From NCBI GenBank assembly GCA_035430165.1, contig DAOMGE010000001.1, forward strand, positions 62,001-126,000: a DNA stretch of 64,000 nucleotides, written 5' to 3'. Every line of letters starts with the position of its first letter. The first letter of the stretch is position 1. The stretch is from UBA7239 sp035430165 (GTDB lineage Bacteria; Pseudomonadota; Gammaproteobacteria; Pseudomonadales; UBA7239). The notes beneath the pieces were generated by a model, which was given only the letters and a program-made list of their open reading frames with translations, searched no databases and was not told where the DNA came from. The translations under genes were made by a program, and so were the position numbers. Shown in pieces: positions 8,884 to 18,361 of the stretch.

Positions 8884-10491
8884 ATGGCGCAATCAACCCG
8901 AGCAGCCGACATGCCTGAAAAACTGGCCCGCTATTCCATCGCCGCTATCGCCTGGTGCCTTGCACTGGGCGTTGCTGCATTTGCACTGCTGACATTCTGG
9001 CAATCGCGTTACCAGGCCATTGAATGGGATCTGGCAATGATGCATTACATTGCCTGGTTGATTAACGAAAAAGGCTTCATCCTGTATCGTGATGTGTTCG
9101 AAAACAATTTTCCCGGCGCCTTCCTGTTCCAGTCCTTGCTCGGAAAATTTTTTGGTTACGATGCACTGCCTTTACGCGTAGTGGATTTTTTTATACTCGC
9201 TGGCATTGGCGTCTTTTCCTGGAAAATCCTCGCACCCTTATCCCGGCCAGCTGCTATTTTCTGTCCCGCCATGTTTGCCGTTATCTACCTGAGTAATGGC
9301 TCCTATGTATTCCTGCAGCGCGACTATATCGCCATCCTGCCCGTCCTGATTGCCAGCGCCCATTTACTGTCAAAAAAAACCTGTCGTCTGCGTGACTTTA
9401 TCCTGGCAGGTGCGCTTTGCGGTTTTTCCTGTGGGTTCAAACCGAATGTCATTGTTGCGTTTCCTGCACTGTTCCTTGTTGCCGCAACACGCTATTCAGT
9501 GGCCAGCACAACTGGCAGTGGATTTTTTCGCCTTTATACAAAACCGTTCCTGTCCATGTCACTGGCATTCACCGCTGTCTTTTCGATACCCTTCATCTGG
9601 GGCATCTGGCACTGTGACTATGCCCAACTTGTATACATCTACAAAACCTTCACGCCGATTTACCTCAACTCACGCATCGACCTGTTCCAGTACGCCAATA
9701 GTGAAGAGCACATGCGCGCCTTGCTGGACAGCCAGTTACACCAATTCCGGAATACGGCCATGAGCTGCCTACCCGGCCTGGGCTGGGCCTGGTTTGTGAA
9801 TGCAGGCAACATTGACAACCGCAAGCGCATCCGTGATATCGCGATAATTATCTTCGCTTTTTCCTGGTACGAACTGATGGCAGGCAAATACTGGTTTGCC
9901 CATTTATTGCCAACCTATTTCTGGAACACGCTAGGCTTTTCCCTGCTGCTATCACTGCCTGCACGTTTTTCCACCATCGGAAAAAAAGCAGGGGCTGCAT
10001 CTACTGTTTTCATCGCCGCAGGCTTATCCATTTACCTTTGCAACTTCCTCTACCTGATTACACCGCACGATAAATACAGCAGCAGCAACAGCCATATACG
10101 CTCGCAAAAAATTGGCGCTTACCTGAAACAACACCTGCAACCGGGAGACACTGTGCAAGGCATCGATGGTTCAGGCGACGGTCAGGGCAGCCTGTTGATT
10201 GCGCGCGCCACGCCGGCAACCCGCTATCTGGAAGATATTCCGCTGTACATGCAGCCCGACGCGCCAGCGACACAAGCATTCCGGCAGGAATTTCTTTCAA
10301 CGCTGGCACAGAAGCCGCCAGCCTATATCGTGTATATCGAAAACTTTTTTCATCCTGCTGGCGGCAATCGACTGGCAGAATTCAGGCAACTGAACAGTTT
10401 TGTGCAAGAAAATTATGAAAAAGCAGAAGTCGATGACGGGCAGTACATTATTTACAAACGGAAGTACGCTACCGCCAGCAAGCCACAATAG
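8884..10491 (+). CDS. GT-C-like polytopic glycosyltransferase
   Basis: A 535-residue inner-membrane protein with roughly ten hydrophobic segments and a soluble C-terminal part (from ~390). After the first membrane helix comes a loop with EWDLAMMHYIAWLINEKGF and YRDVFENNFPG. Such acidic residues in the first periplasmic loop are typical of the GT-C fold (PMT/ArnT/dolichyl-phosphate-mannose-like transferases), which use polyprenyl-phosphate sugars. I see no closer family signature. An alternative start lies ten codons in. The gene lies on the opposite strand between hemA and prfA, genes that usually adjoin, so it looks like an insertion into a conserved block. A housekeeping function is unlikely; cell-surface glycan decoration is the best guess. 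Confidence 0.65.
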   Translation: MAQSTRAADMPEKLARYSIAAIAWCLALGVAAFALLTFWQSRYQAIEWDLAMMHYIAWLINEKGFILYRDVFENNFPGAFLFQSLLGKFFGYDALPLRVVDFFILAGIGVFSWKILAPLSRPAAIFCPAMFAVIYLSNGSYVFLQRDYIAILPVLIASAHLLSKKTCRLRDFILAGALCGFSCGFKPNVIVAFPALFLVAATRYSVASTTGSGFFRLYTKPFLSMSLAFTAVFSIPFIWGIWHCDYAQLVYIYKTFTPIYLNSRIDLFQYANSEEHMRALLDSQLHQFRNTAMSCLPGLGWAWFVNAGNIDNRKRIRDIAIIIFAFSWYELMAGKYWFAHLLPTYFWNTLGFSLLLSLPARFSTIGKKAGAASTVFIAAGLSIYLCNFLYLITPHDKYSSSNSHIRSQKIGAYLKQHLQPGDTVQGIDGSGDGQGSLLIARATPATRYLEDIPLYMQPDAPATQAFRQEFLSTLAQKPPAYIVYIENFFHPAGGNRLAEFRQLNSFVQENYEKAEVDDGQYIIYKRKYATASKPQ

Positions 10492-10514
10492 TATCTATTC
10501 TTCGCCAATAATTT

Positions 10515-11753
10515 TTATTCTTCGCTGTTGCCCGCCGCATACGGATCAGGCGGTATCGCCTGTCCCATCTGCCGCAACATTTCCGTGGGATGGTGTAACA
10601 GTTTATTGGTGAGATTACGTGCCAATACGCGCAAAACCTCTTCACTGTTTTCACCGCGCTCGATCGCTTTGAGCGCCTTGTCCACTTCCGCATCACGCCA
10701 ACTCTCGGCTTTTTTGCGATATTCAACAATACTGGATGCCGATTCCTGTATGCGTTTGTTGCGCGCATAAATTGCCACGCCTTCTTCCACCAGTACGCGA
10801 GCTTCTTCAGCAGCCTGCTCACGTGCGCGCAGGTTTTCATCAATCACATCACGCAAGTCATCAACGGTATACAGATAGACATCATCGAGCCCGGCCACTT
10901 CCGGTTCGATATCGCGCGGCACAGCAATATCCACCATGAACATCGGTTTGCGCCGACGCAATTTCAGTGCGGTTTCCACAGCACCTTTGCCGAGTATCGG
11001 CAACTGGCTCGCCGTCGACGAAAAAACCAGATCCGCTTCGTGCAGGCGTGAGGGAATATCGGTCAGCAACATCGCCTCGGCATCCACCAGACTGGCGAGC
11101 TCCTGCGCACGCGCCAGGGTGCGATTGGCAATCAGGATGTTGCGTATTCCCTGGTCGCGCAAATGGCGCGCCAGCAATTCCACAGTCTTGCCCGCACCAA
11201 TCAACAGCGCCGTGCTCTTGGGCAAATCGGCAAAAATGCGCGCCGCGAGTCGCACTGCTGCATAGGCAACAGACACCGGGTTATGGCCAATGGCGGTTTC
11301 AGCGCGCACGCGCTTCGCCAGTGCAAAAACCTGCTGGAACGTCTGGTGCAATTCACCACGCACCACACCACTTTCCACCGCTTGCGCAAAAGCGGTTTTC
11401 AGCTGGCCAAATATTTGCGGCTCGCCGAGCACCAGGGAGTCCAGTCCACTGGCCACCAGCATCAGGTGCCGTGCCGCCGCTTCATCGCGGTGGACATAAT
11501 GGCAGTGCTGCAAGGCCTGGCGGTCGGCGCGCTGGAAGCCGGCCAGCCAGTCGAGTACAGGGTGCGGATCATCGGCACCCGCCAGATAGATTTCCGTGCG
11601 GTTGCACGTTGACAGGATGACGGCATCAACATTGCCCATCTGTTCGCTGAGGCTGCGCAGGGCTTCGGTCATTTTTTCCGGTGCAAGACTCACCTGCTCA
11701 CGCAAGGCAAGTGAAGCAGAATTGTGATTGATGCCGACCGCGAGCAAGGACAT
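10515..11753 (-). CDS. hemA: Glutamyl-tRNA reductase
   Basis: First committed enzyme of C5-pathway tetrapyrrole synthesis, reducing Glu-tRNA to glutamate-1-semialdehyde. The 412-residue protein begins MSLLAVGINHNSA. The catalytic Cys is Cys50 in STCNRTE. The NADPH domain has LLIGAGKTVELLARHL and ANRTLARAQELA, and the C-terminal dimerisation helices follow. The reading frame is open upstream to 11990, but that extension runs over the divergent TPR gene start and lacks family similarity, so 11753 is chosen. hemA and the TPR gene are divergent, 103 bp apart, an arrangement shared with pseudomonads. Confidence 0.96.
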   Translation of the reverse strand: MSLLAVGINHNSASLALREQVSLAPEKMTEALRSLSEQMGNVDAVILSTCNRTEIYLAGADDPHPVLDWLAGFQRADRQALQHCHYVHRDEAAARHLMLVASGLDSLVLGEPQIFGQLKTAFAQAVESGVVRGELHQTFQQVFALAKRVRAETAIGHNPVSVAYAAVRLAARIFADLPKSTALLIGAGKTVELLARHLRDQGIRNILIANRTLARAQELASLVDAEAMLLTDIPSRLHEADLVFSSTASQLPILGKGAVETALKLRRRKPMFMVDIAVPRDIEPEVAGLDDVYLYTVDDLRDVIDENLRAREQAAEEARVLVEEGVAIYARNKRIQESASSIVEYRKKAESWRDAEVDKALKAIERGENSEEVLRVLARNLTNKLLHHPTEMLRQMGQAIPPDPYAAGNSEE

Positions 11754-11856
11754 GCAGTAACCTTCAGGAGCGGCGCTCATTATATTGCGCGGTTGGGTAA
11801 TGCGCACTCTGTCTATATGATAGGCGGATTGACCTGAGCCACGGATTTCCAGATTT

Positions 11857-13572
11857 ATGCACCCAGCAGTATTGCGGCCACGACTCGCTTCCCTTGCCCT
11901 CACCCTGGTACTTGCCGGTTGCGGCCTGCCCAGCCATAGCGCGACGCAGGAACCGGGCGTCGCAGCACTACCGCAGCAGCTGGCCACCAAACCATTCTCC
12001 GCCGATACGCTCTATGCCTTGCTGACAGCCGAAATTGCCACCAACCGTGGCCAGCTCGATGTGGCGCTGGCCAATTACTACCAGGAAGCCTACAAGACCC
12101 GTGATCTTGGTGTGACGCGTCGCGCCACGCTGCTGGCGCAGTATCTCCACGCGGGTCAGGCGACGCTGGACCTGGCAATGCTGTGGTCTGAGCTCGAACC
12201 ACAAAATCCCGAACCTGTTTACATCAGTGGCCAGTATCTGGTGGCCTTGCAGCGCACCGACCTCGCCATGAACCAGTCGCGCAAGCTGCTCGACATGAAT
12301 GTGCAGAGTCTGTTCGTCGCCATCGCCATGACGTCTGGCTCACAGTCACCTGAAGCACGCAACAAACTGTTGGGGGAATACCAGACGCTCCTCAAGGATC
12401 ACAGCAAGAACAGCGATCTGTTGCTGGGTACAGCTGTACTGCTCGAACAAATGGAACGCTTTGACGAAAGCCTCGCCTGCATCGACAAGGCATTGGGCCA
12501 GGACGATAAAAACCTGCAGGCCCGCCTGTTTGAGGTAGAAGTCCTGCACCGTAGCGGGCGCCCGGACAAAGCCATCAAACGCATGTCTGCACTGGTGGAG
12601 GAAGACAAGGGCAATGACCGATTGCGCCTGCAATATGCACGCTTGCTCGCAGACCAGGACTTGCTGAAAGCCCGCGAACAGTTCGATTTGCTTGCCAGGA
12701 CACGGCCACTGGATGAAGACCTGTTGCTGGCCCGTGCGCTGGTTAATTACCGGCTGAATGATCGCGCACAGGCGCAAGACCAGCTTGAACAACTCCTGTT
12801 CCTGAAACGACATACCGACACAGCTGACTTCTACCTCGGCGAACTTGCGCTCGCCAACAATGAGGATAGCAAGGCGCTTGAACATTACCGGCGTGTTGAA
12901 AATGGCAATGAATACCTGCCCGCCACCGTGCGCACTTTCAACCTGATGATCAAGAACAACCAGCGACTGGAAGGCCAGCAGTGGATGGCGCAGCAGCGCA
13001 AATCACATCCTGAACTCGCCGTGCGCCTGTACCTGATCGAAGCGGATGTTTTGCTGCAACTGAATGATCTCGTGCGCAGCCTTGCTGCGCTGAACGAAGC
13101 CGTACAGCGCTATCCTGACAAAACCGAGCTCTATTACGCGCGCTCGCTGTTGCTCGACAGGCAAGACAACAAGAAAGCCGCCGAATCCGACCTGCGCTTT
13201 GTGCTGCAGGCGCAACCGGACAACGTGGATGCGCTGAACGCGCTGGGATACATCCTGTCCAATGACACAGCACGGCTGCAGGAAGCGTATCAACTGGTCA
13301 ACCACGCGCTGGCACTGCGTCCGGATGATCCGGCCATCATGGACAGCATGGGCTGGATCCTGTTCCACATGGGACGCAATGACGAGGCCTTGCTGCGGCT
13401 GAAGCGCGCCTTCGCGCTGTACCCGAATGACGAGGTCGCCGCACACCTGGGTGAAGTATTGTGGGCGGTCAACAAGAAAACTGAAGCCAATAAAACCTGG
13501 CAACAGGGCCTGAAAATCAAACCCGACAGTGAAGCCATTGCCGAGACACGCAAGCGCCTGCAAGCACTTTGA
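11857..13572 (+). CDS. TPR-repeat lipoprotein
   Basis: A 571-residue lipoprotein with lipobox LAGC (Cys22), so probably on the periplasmic side of the outer membrane. The mature protein is built of TPR-like helix pairs throughout. Clear units near the C terminus include QPDNVDALNALGYIL, RPDDPAIMDSMGWILFHMGRNDEALLRLKRAF and NDEVAAHLGEVLW. TPR scaffolds bind partner proteins, and this homologue is widely found divergent from hemA in gammaproteobacteria. In pseudomonads lolB and ispE follow; here trxA does. No partner can be named from the sequence. Confidence 0.88.
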   Translation: MHPAVLRPRLASLALTLVLAGCGLPSHSATQEPGVAALPQQLATKPFSADTLYALLTAEIATNRGQLDVALANYYQEAYKTRDLGVTRRATLLAQYLHAGQATLDLAMLWSELEPQNPEPVYISGQYLVALQRTDLAMNQSRKLLDMNVQSLFVAIAMTSGSQSPEARNKLLGEYQTLLKDHSKNSDLLLGTAVLLEQMERFDESLACIDKALGQDDKNLQARLFEVEVLHRSGRPDKAIKRMSALVEEDKGNDRLRLQYARLLADQDLLKAREQFDLLARTRPLDEDLLLARALVNYRLNDRAQAQDQLEQLLFLKRHTDTADFYLGELALANNEDSKALEHYRRVENGNEYLPATVRTFNLMIKNNQRLEGQQWMAQQRKSHPELAVRLYLIEADVLLQLNDLVRSLAALNEAVQRYPDKTELYYARSLLLDRQDNKKAAESDLRFVLQAQPDNVDALNALGYILSNDTARLQEAYQLVNHALALRPDDPAIMDSMGWILFHMGRNDEALLRLKRAFALYPNDEVAAHLGEVLWAVNKKTEANKTWQQGLKIKPDSEAIAETRKRLQAL

Positions 13573-13730
13573 GCATCGCACCGGAATGTTTCCTCCGGGG
13601 TGCATCGCAGGCGGCTGCGGCAAATCACTGTTGCCCTGCGCCTTGGCCGTTTTTGTGGCTTGAGCTATCATGGCCTGCGCTATAACCCACCTGAGCTTTT
13701 TTCGCCTACCCCTGCTTTCCGGAGAGACCC

Positions 13731-14057
13731 ATGAGCGACGCCATTGTGCATGTAACTGACGCCACCTTTGAGGCAGAAGTCCTGAAGTCCGATAAACCCG
13801 TGCTCGTGGATTTCTGGGCAGCCTGGTGCGGACCTTGCAAAATGATTGCCCCGGTACTCGACGAACTGGCGAAAGACTTCGTCGGCCGCGTGAAAATTTG
13901 CAAGATGGATGTCGACGCCAACAAGGAAACCCCGAGCAAATTCAGCATCCGTGGCATACCTACCCTGATGATTTTCAAGAACGGCAATCTCGAGGGCACC
14001 AAGGTTGGCGCGCTGTCAAAAGTGCAACTGGTGGAATTCATCAACAGCGGCCTCTGA
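13731..14057 (+). CDS. trxA: Thioredoxin 1
   Basis: Cytoplasmic dithiol reductant, 108 residues. The active site is WCGPCK (Cys33, Cys36). The buried Asp in VLVDFWA, the cis-proline loop RGIPTLMIF and the C-terminal helix are all canonical. The ATG has GGAGAGACCC upstream. It precedes rho, as in E. coli and Pseudomonas. A 10-bp-arm hairpin follows the gene. Confidence 0.97.
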   Translation: MSDAIVHVTDATFEAEVLKSDKPVLVDFWAAWCGPCKMIAPVLDELAKDFVGRVKICKMDVDANKETPSKFSIRGIPTLMIFKNGNLEGTKVGALSKVQLVEFINSGL

Positions 14058-14064
14058 GACATTG

Positions 14065-14097
14065 CCAGCGCGCGGACAGGCCGGATTCGCGCGCTGG
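14065..14097 (+). repeat. Hairpin between trxA and rho
   Basis: Perfect 10-bp inverted repeat, CCAGCGCGCG and CGCGCGCTGG, around a 13-nt loop. It begins 7 bp after the trxA stop. No T-tract follows, so it is not a classical intrinsic terminator. It could stabilise the trxA 3' end or pause polymerase before the rho leader. Confidence 0.7.
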
Positions 14098-14214
14098 ACA
14101 TTGCCAGACAAGCCGCCTATAGTTATCCCACCTGAACAGAATGCAAGGCGCGTCTGGAACAGGGCCAAAAAGCCGGAACTGACAAAACCGGCAGCCGCAA
14201 GGCGAACCTCCTGA

Positions 14215-14312
14215 TAACACCCACAATCGATTTCACCAAACCCAAGGGCTGCTGCCCGTACCGGATTCCCACATCCAGTCAACAACCTCGAACCTAACCC
14301 TCTGAACCTGAC
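14215..14312 (+). promoter_or_regulatory. C-rich, G-poor rho leader (possible Rho-utilisation site)
   Basis: The ~100 nt before rho are conspicuously rich in C and A and poor in G (for example ACCCACAATCGATTTCACC, and AACCTAACCCTCTGAACC close to the start codon). Rho loads on unstructured C-rich RNA, and rho is autoregulated by Rho-dependent termination in its leader in E. coli. Composition is what I see; the regulatory role is inferred. Confidence 0.4.
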
Positions 14313-14315
14313 TCT

Positions 14316-15575
14316 ATGAATCTGACCGATCTCAAAACCAAACCGATCGAAGAATTGCTGCAAATCGCTGAAACCATGGGCCTGGAAAATATGGCCCGCA
14401 ACCGCAAACAGGATGTGATTTTCACCATCCTCAAACGCCACGCCAAAATCGGCGAAGACATCAGTGGCGAAGGTGTGCTCGAAATCCTGCAGGATGGCTT
14501 CGGCTTCCTGCGTTCGTCGGATTCCTCCTATCTGGCAGGACCGGATGACATCTACGTTTCACCCAGCCAGGTGCGCCGCTTCAATTTGCGCACGGGCGAC
14601 GAGGTGGTCGGCAAGATCCGTCCCCCGAAAGAAGGCGAGCGCTATTTCGCCTTGCTGAAGGTCGACACCATCAACGGCGACCGTCCCGAAGGCACCAAGA
14701 ACAAGATCCTGTTTGAAAACCTGACGCCACTGTTCCCGAACCAGCGCCTGACGCTGGAATCCGGCAACGGCTCGCGTGAAGACTTGCCAGGCCGCGTCAT
14801 TGACCTGATCGCACCGATCGGCAAGGGCCAGCGTGGCCTGATCGTCGCACCGCCCAAAGCCGGTAAAACCATCATCATCCAGAATATTGCGCAAGCCATT
14901 TCCCGCAACAACCCCGAATGCCACCTCATCGTGTTGCTGATCGATGAACGTCCGGAAGAAGTCACGGAAATGCAGCGCTCCGTACGCGGCGAAGTGGTGG
15001 CATCCACCTTCGATGAACCACCCACACGCCACGTACAAGTGGCCGAGATGGTTATCGAACGTGCCAAACGGCTCGTCGAACACAAGCAGGACGTGGTCAT
15101 CCTGCTCGATTCCATCACGCGTCTCGCCCGTGCTTACAACACCACCGTGCCTTCATCCGGCAAGGTATTGACCGGCGGTGTCGATGCCCACGCACTTGAA
15201 CGCCCGAAACGTTTTTTCGGTGCCGCGCGCAACATCGAACACGGCGGCTCGTTGACCATCATCGCCACGGCGCTCGTCGACACCGGCTCCAAGATGGACG
15301 AAGTTATCTACGAAGAATTCAAGGGCACAGGCAACATGGAATTGCACCTTGATCGCAAGATTGCTGAAAAACGTATCTATCCGGCCATCAACATCCGTCG
15401 CTCCGGTACTCGCCGCGAAGAATTGTTGATGGGTGAAGATGAAATGCAGAAAGCGTGGATCTTGCGCAAACTGCTGCATGACATGGAAGACACAGGCGCG
15501 ACAGAATTCCTGGTCGACAAGCTGAAAGACTTCAAGACCAATGAAGAATTCTTTGGCTCGATGAAGCGGAAATAA
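14316..15575 (+). CDS. rho: Transcription termination factor Rho
   Basis: Hexameric RNA-dependent ATPase that ends transcription. It has 419 residues, the normal length without insertion domains. The N-terminal helical domain (MNLTDLKTKPIEELL) is followed by the cold-shock RNA-binding domain (GVLEILQDGFGFLRS, YVSPSQVRRFNLRTGD). The ATPase core shows Walker A GLIVAPPKAGKT, LLIDERPEEVT, LLDSITRLARAYNT and the RSGTRREELL end. The start follows a long C-rich leader. Confidence 0.98.
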   Translation: MNLTDLKTKPIEELLQIAETMGLENMARNRKQDVIFTILKRHAKIGEDISGEGVLEILQDGFGFLRSSDSSYLAGPDDIYVSPSQVRRFNLRTGDEVVGKIRPPKEGERYFALLKVDTINGDRPEGTKNKILFENLTPLFPNQRLTLESGNGSREDLPGRVIDLIAPIGKGQRGLIVAPPKAGKTIIIQNIAQAISRNNPECHLIVLLIDERPEEVTEMQRSVRGEVVASTFDEPPTRHVQVAEMVIERAKRLVEHKQDVVILLDSITRLARAYNTTVPSSGKVLTGGVDAHALERPKRFFGAARNIEHGGSLTIIATALVDTGSKMDEVIYEEFKGTGNMELHLDRKIAEKRIYPAINIRRSGTRREELLMGEDEMQKAWILRKLLHDMEDTGATEFLVDKLKDFKTNEEFFGSMKRK

Positions 15576-15588
15576 ACTGCCGCGCTGC

Positions 15589-16905
15589 ATGCTGCCAGCC
15601 AGGAACACAGGCATCACACAACGGCAGGAATTGACCGCTCCTGCCCCCGTCCTGACCGGCTTGCTGGCACTGATAACATGTCTTGCCAGCTGGCAATTCA
15701 CCAACCCGCTCCCTGTTTTCCTGTTTACCTGCTGGTGTTTCTTCCGGAACACACCGATAAATATTGCCGGCACATCCACACCCTGCAGCACAGCCACACT
15801 TGCCGGGCTTTCGCTGGATCGCGATAACAATTTTAATTTGTTGCGAATGCTGGCTGCGTGGTCCGTGCTGTTTTTCCACAGCTATGTACTGACAGGCACG
15901 ACACCAACATCCTGGTTTGATACCCATATCGGCAAACAGATGGGCTTCTACGCAGTGAATATTTTTTTCTTTATCAGCGGATTGCTGGTAACACAGAGTA
16001 TCGAGCGCAGCGGTTGCTCGCGTCGCTACCTCACTGCACGATTCATCCGCCTGGTACCACCATTGTGTGCCGTGATGCTGGCCAGCATATTGCTGCTGGG
16101 GCCGTTGATGACAAGCCTGCCGCTGCAAACCTATTTCAACAACCAGGAAACCTGGCTGTACCTGATTGCCAACACCTCTACCCGCGAACTGCATTTCACG
16201 TTACCCGGTGTGTTTGCCAATAATCCCTACCCGCATATCATCAACGGTTCACTGTGGACGCTGGTATACGAGATGCGACTGTACCTGCTCCTGTTTGTGC
16301 TCTACCAGTCCGGCATCATGCGCAATCGCAACATAGCGCTCTGCCTCGCTGGCATCTTGCTCGTGTGTTATCTGGCCTATGCCATCCATCTGGAATCACT
16401 CGGGAATGAAGCCAGCTACGAACGTGCACACAATATCCTGCTCGTGCATCTGTACTTTTTACTCGGCTTTCTTGCTGCACAACTGGCTCACCGCTTGCCT
16501 GTTCGCTGGCGCTATCTTGCAATTCCTGTTGCGGGCGTAGCCGCACTCCGGCACTCACCACTGCACGACCTGGCGAATGGATTGCTAGTGAGCTATCTGG
16601 TTTTGCTGCTGGTGTATCGCCTGCACCCGGCCCTGCACGCTTATAACAAACTCGGCGATTATTCTTACGGCACCTATCTCTATGCATTTCCGTTGCAACA
16701 GATGCTGGTAGCGTTTTTTCCATCGCTCACCTTTGGCCAGCTGGTACTCTGCGCAACACCGGCCACCCTGTGCTGCGCATTTTTGTCGTGGCATTTGCTG
16801 GAAAAACCACTGATGATGTATGTCAGGAAAAACCGGCGCGATACCATCACCGGCGAACCGGACATTGCGCCCGATACCTCACAGGTAAATGCACATGAAA
16901 CATAA
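15589..16905 (+). CDS. Acyltransferase-3 family membrane protein
   Basis: Polytopic acyltransferase of the OafA/AT3 type, likely to acetylate a cell-surface sugar. The family signature starts at DRDNNFNLLRMLAAWSVLFFHSYVL (residue ~77), with the catalytic His in FFHS, and continues FISGLLVTQS and GSLWTLVYEMRLYL. The first ~70 residues lack similarity to the family core, contain two extra hydrophobic stretches, and begin only 13 bp after rho. I see no better ATG, GTG or TTG in frame before the core, so the start is uncertain. The 3' end overlaps ubiD by 17 bp. Confidence 0.75.
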   Translation: MLPARNTGITQRQELTAPAPVLTGLLALITCLASWQFTNPLPVFLFTCWCFFRNTPINIAGTSTPCSTATLAGLSLDRDNNFNLLRMLAAWSVLFFHSYVLTGTTPTSWFDTHIGKQMGFYAVNIFFFISGLLVTQSIERSGCSRRYLTARFIRLVPPLCAVMLASILLLGPLMTSLPLQTYFNNQETWLYLIANTSTRELHFTLPGVFANNPYPHIINGSLWTLVYEMRLYLLLFVLYQSGIMRNRNIALCLAGILLVCYLAYAIHLESLGNEASYERAHNILLVHLYFLLGFLAAQLAHRLPVRWRYLAIPVAGVAALRHSPLHDLANGLLVSYLVLLLVYRLHPALHAYNKLGDYSYGTYLYAFPLQQMLVAFFPSLTFGQLVLCATPATLCCAFLSWHLLEKPLMMYVRKNRRDTITGEPDIAPDTSQVNAHET

Positions 16906-18358
16906 AGACCTGCGCGAATTTATCCAGTTCCTGGAACAACGCGGCGAACTGAAACGCATCCGCACAGAAATCGATCCACACCTGGAAATGACAGAAATCT
17001 GTGACCGTACCTTGCGCGCCGGCGGCCCCGCCTTGCTGTTTGAAAATGTGAAAGGCCACAGCATGCCTGTACTCGCCAACCTGTTTGGCACCGGGCAGCG
17101 CGTTGCATTCGGCATGGGACGTGAATCCGTTAACGACCTGCGCGATGTCGGCAAACTGCTCGCCTACCTGAAAGAACCGGAACCCCCGAAAGGCTTTCGC
17201 GACCTGATTGGCCAACTGCCGACACTGAAACAGGTGCTGAACATGGCGCCAAAAATCGTGCGCGATGCAGAATGCCAGAAAAATATTATCGAAGGCGACA
17301 ATGTCGACCTGCATCAGTTACCGATACAGACCTGTTGGCCGGGCGATGCCGGTCCGCTGGTCACATGGCCACTGGTGATCACACGCGGCCCCCACAAGGA
17401 TCGACAGAATCTCGGCATCTACCGCATGCAATTGATTGGCAAGAATCGCCTGATCATGCGCTGGCTGTCGCACCGCGGTGGCGCACTCGATTTTCGCGAA
17501 TGGCAATTACAGAATCCCGGCAAACCGTTTCCTGTGTCGATTGCACTGGGTGCCGATCCTGCCACGATTCTGGGTGCGGTCACGCCGGTGCCGGATACGT
17601 TATCTGAATACGCTTTCGCCGGATTATTGCGCGGAGAAAAAACAGACGTCGTGAAAAGTATCGGCAATGACTTGCAAGTGCCGGCCAGTGCCGAAATTAT
17701 TCTCGAAGGTGTGATCCATCCGGACGACATGGCCGATGAAGGCCCGTTTGGCGATCATACCGGCTACTACAACGAAGTGGATCGCTTCCCGGTGTTTACC
17801 GTCGAACGCATCACACATCGCAACAACCCGATCTACCACAGTACTTACACCGGTCGACCACCCGATGAACCCGCCGTGCTCGGCGTGGCACTGAATGAAG
17901 TGTTTGTACCGTTGCTGCAAAAACAGTTTCCGGAAATCACCGATTTTTATTTGCCACCCGAGGGATGCTCGTATCGACTGGCCGTGGTCACCATCAAGAA
18001 ACAATATCCCGGCCATGCCAAACGCGTGATGATGGGCGTGTGGAGTTTCCTGCGTCAGTTCATGTACACGAAGTTTGTGATTGTCACCGACGACGATGTG
18101 AATGCGCGCGACTGGAAAGATGTGGTGTGGGCCATCACCACCCGCATGGATCCGATCCGCGACACCGTGCTGGTCGACAACACACCGATCGATTATCTCG
18201 ATTTCGCCTCACCCGTCTCCGGTCTCGGTTCGAAAATGGGCATGGATGCCACACACAAATGGCCCGGCGAAACGCAACGCGAATGGGGCAAACCGATAGA
18301 AATGGATACTGCCGTCAAACAACGTGTTGATGCGCTGTGGAAAACCCTGGGCATATAA
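16889..18358 (+). CDS. ubiD: UbiD, 4-hydroxy-3-polyprenylbenzoate decarboxylase
   Basis: Decarboxylates the ubiquinone precursor using prenylated FMN made by UbiX. The 489-residue protein aligns along its full length with E. coli UbiD from memory: LREFIQFLEQRGELKRI, RTLRAGGPALLFENVKG, TCWPGDAGPLVTWPLVITRG, ALGADPATILGAVTPVPDTL, GPFGDHTGYYNEVD and ITTRMDPIRDTVLVDN. ATGs at 16889 and 16895 are both possible. It overlaps the upstream acyltransferase by 17 bp, and the P450 begins 3 bp after its stop, suggesting one transcript. Ubiquinone as respiratory quinone is implied. Confidence 0.97.
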   Translation: MHMKHKDLREFIQFLEQRGELKRIRTEIDPHLEMTEICDRTLRAGGPALLFENVKGHSMPVLANLFGTGQRVAFGMGRESVNDLRDVGKLLAYLKEPEPPKGFRDLIGQLPTLKQVLNMAPKIVRDAECQKNIIEGDNVDLHQLPIQTCWPGDAGPLVTWPLVITRGPHKDRQNLGIYRMQLIGKNRLIMRWLSHRGGALDFREWQLQNPGKPFPVSIALGADPATILGAVTPVPDTLSEYAFAGLLRGEKTDVVKSIGNDLQVPASAEIILEGVIHPDDMADEGPFGDHTGYYNEVDRFPVFTVERITHRNNPIYHSTYTGRPPDEPAVLGVALNEVFVPLLQKQFPEITDFYLPPEGCSYRLAVVTIKKQYPGHAKRVMMGVWSFLRQFMYTKFVIVTDDDVNARDWKDVVWAITTRMDPIRDTVLVDNTPIDYLDFASPVSGLGSKMGMDATHKWPGETQREWGKPIEMDTAVKQRVDALWKTLGI

Positions 18359-18361
18359 GCC

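Noticed and set aside
12346..13671. Long minus-strand frames opposite the TPR lipoprotein gene
   Set aside because: They are antisense shadows; the plus-strand gene has a lipobox and repeated TPR motifs over its full length.
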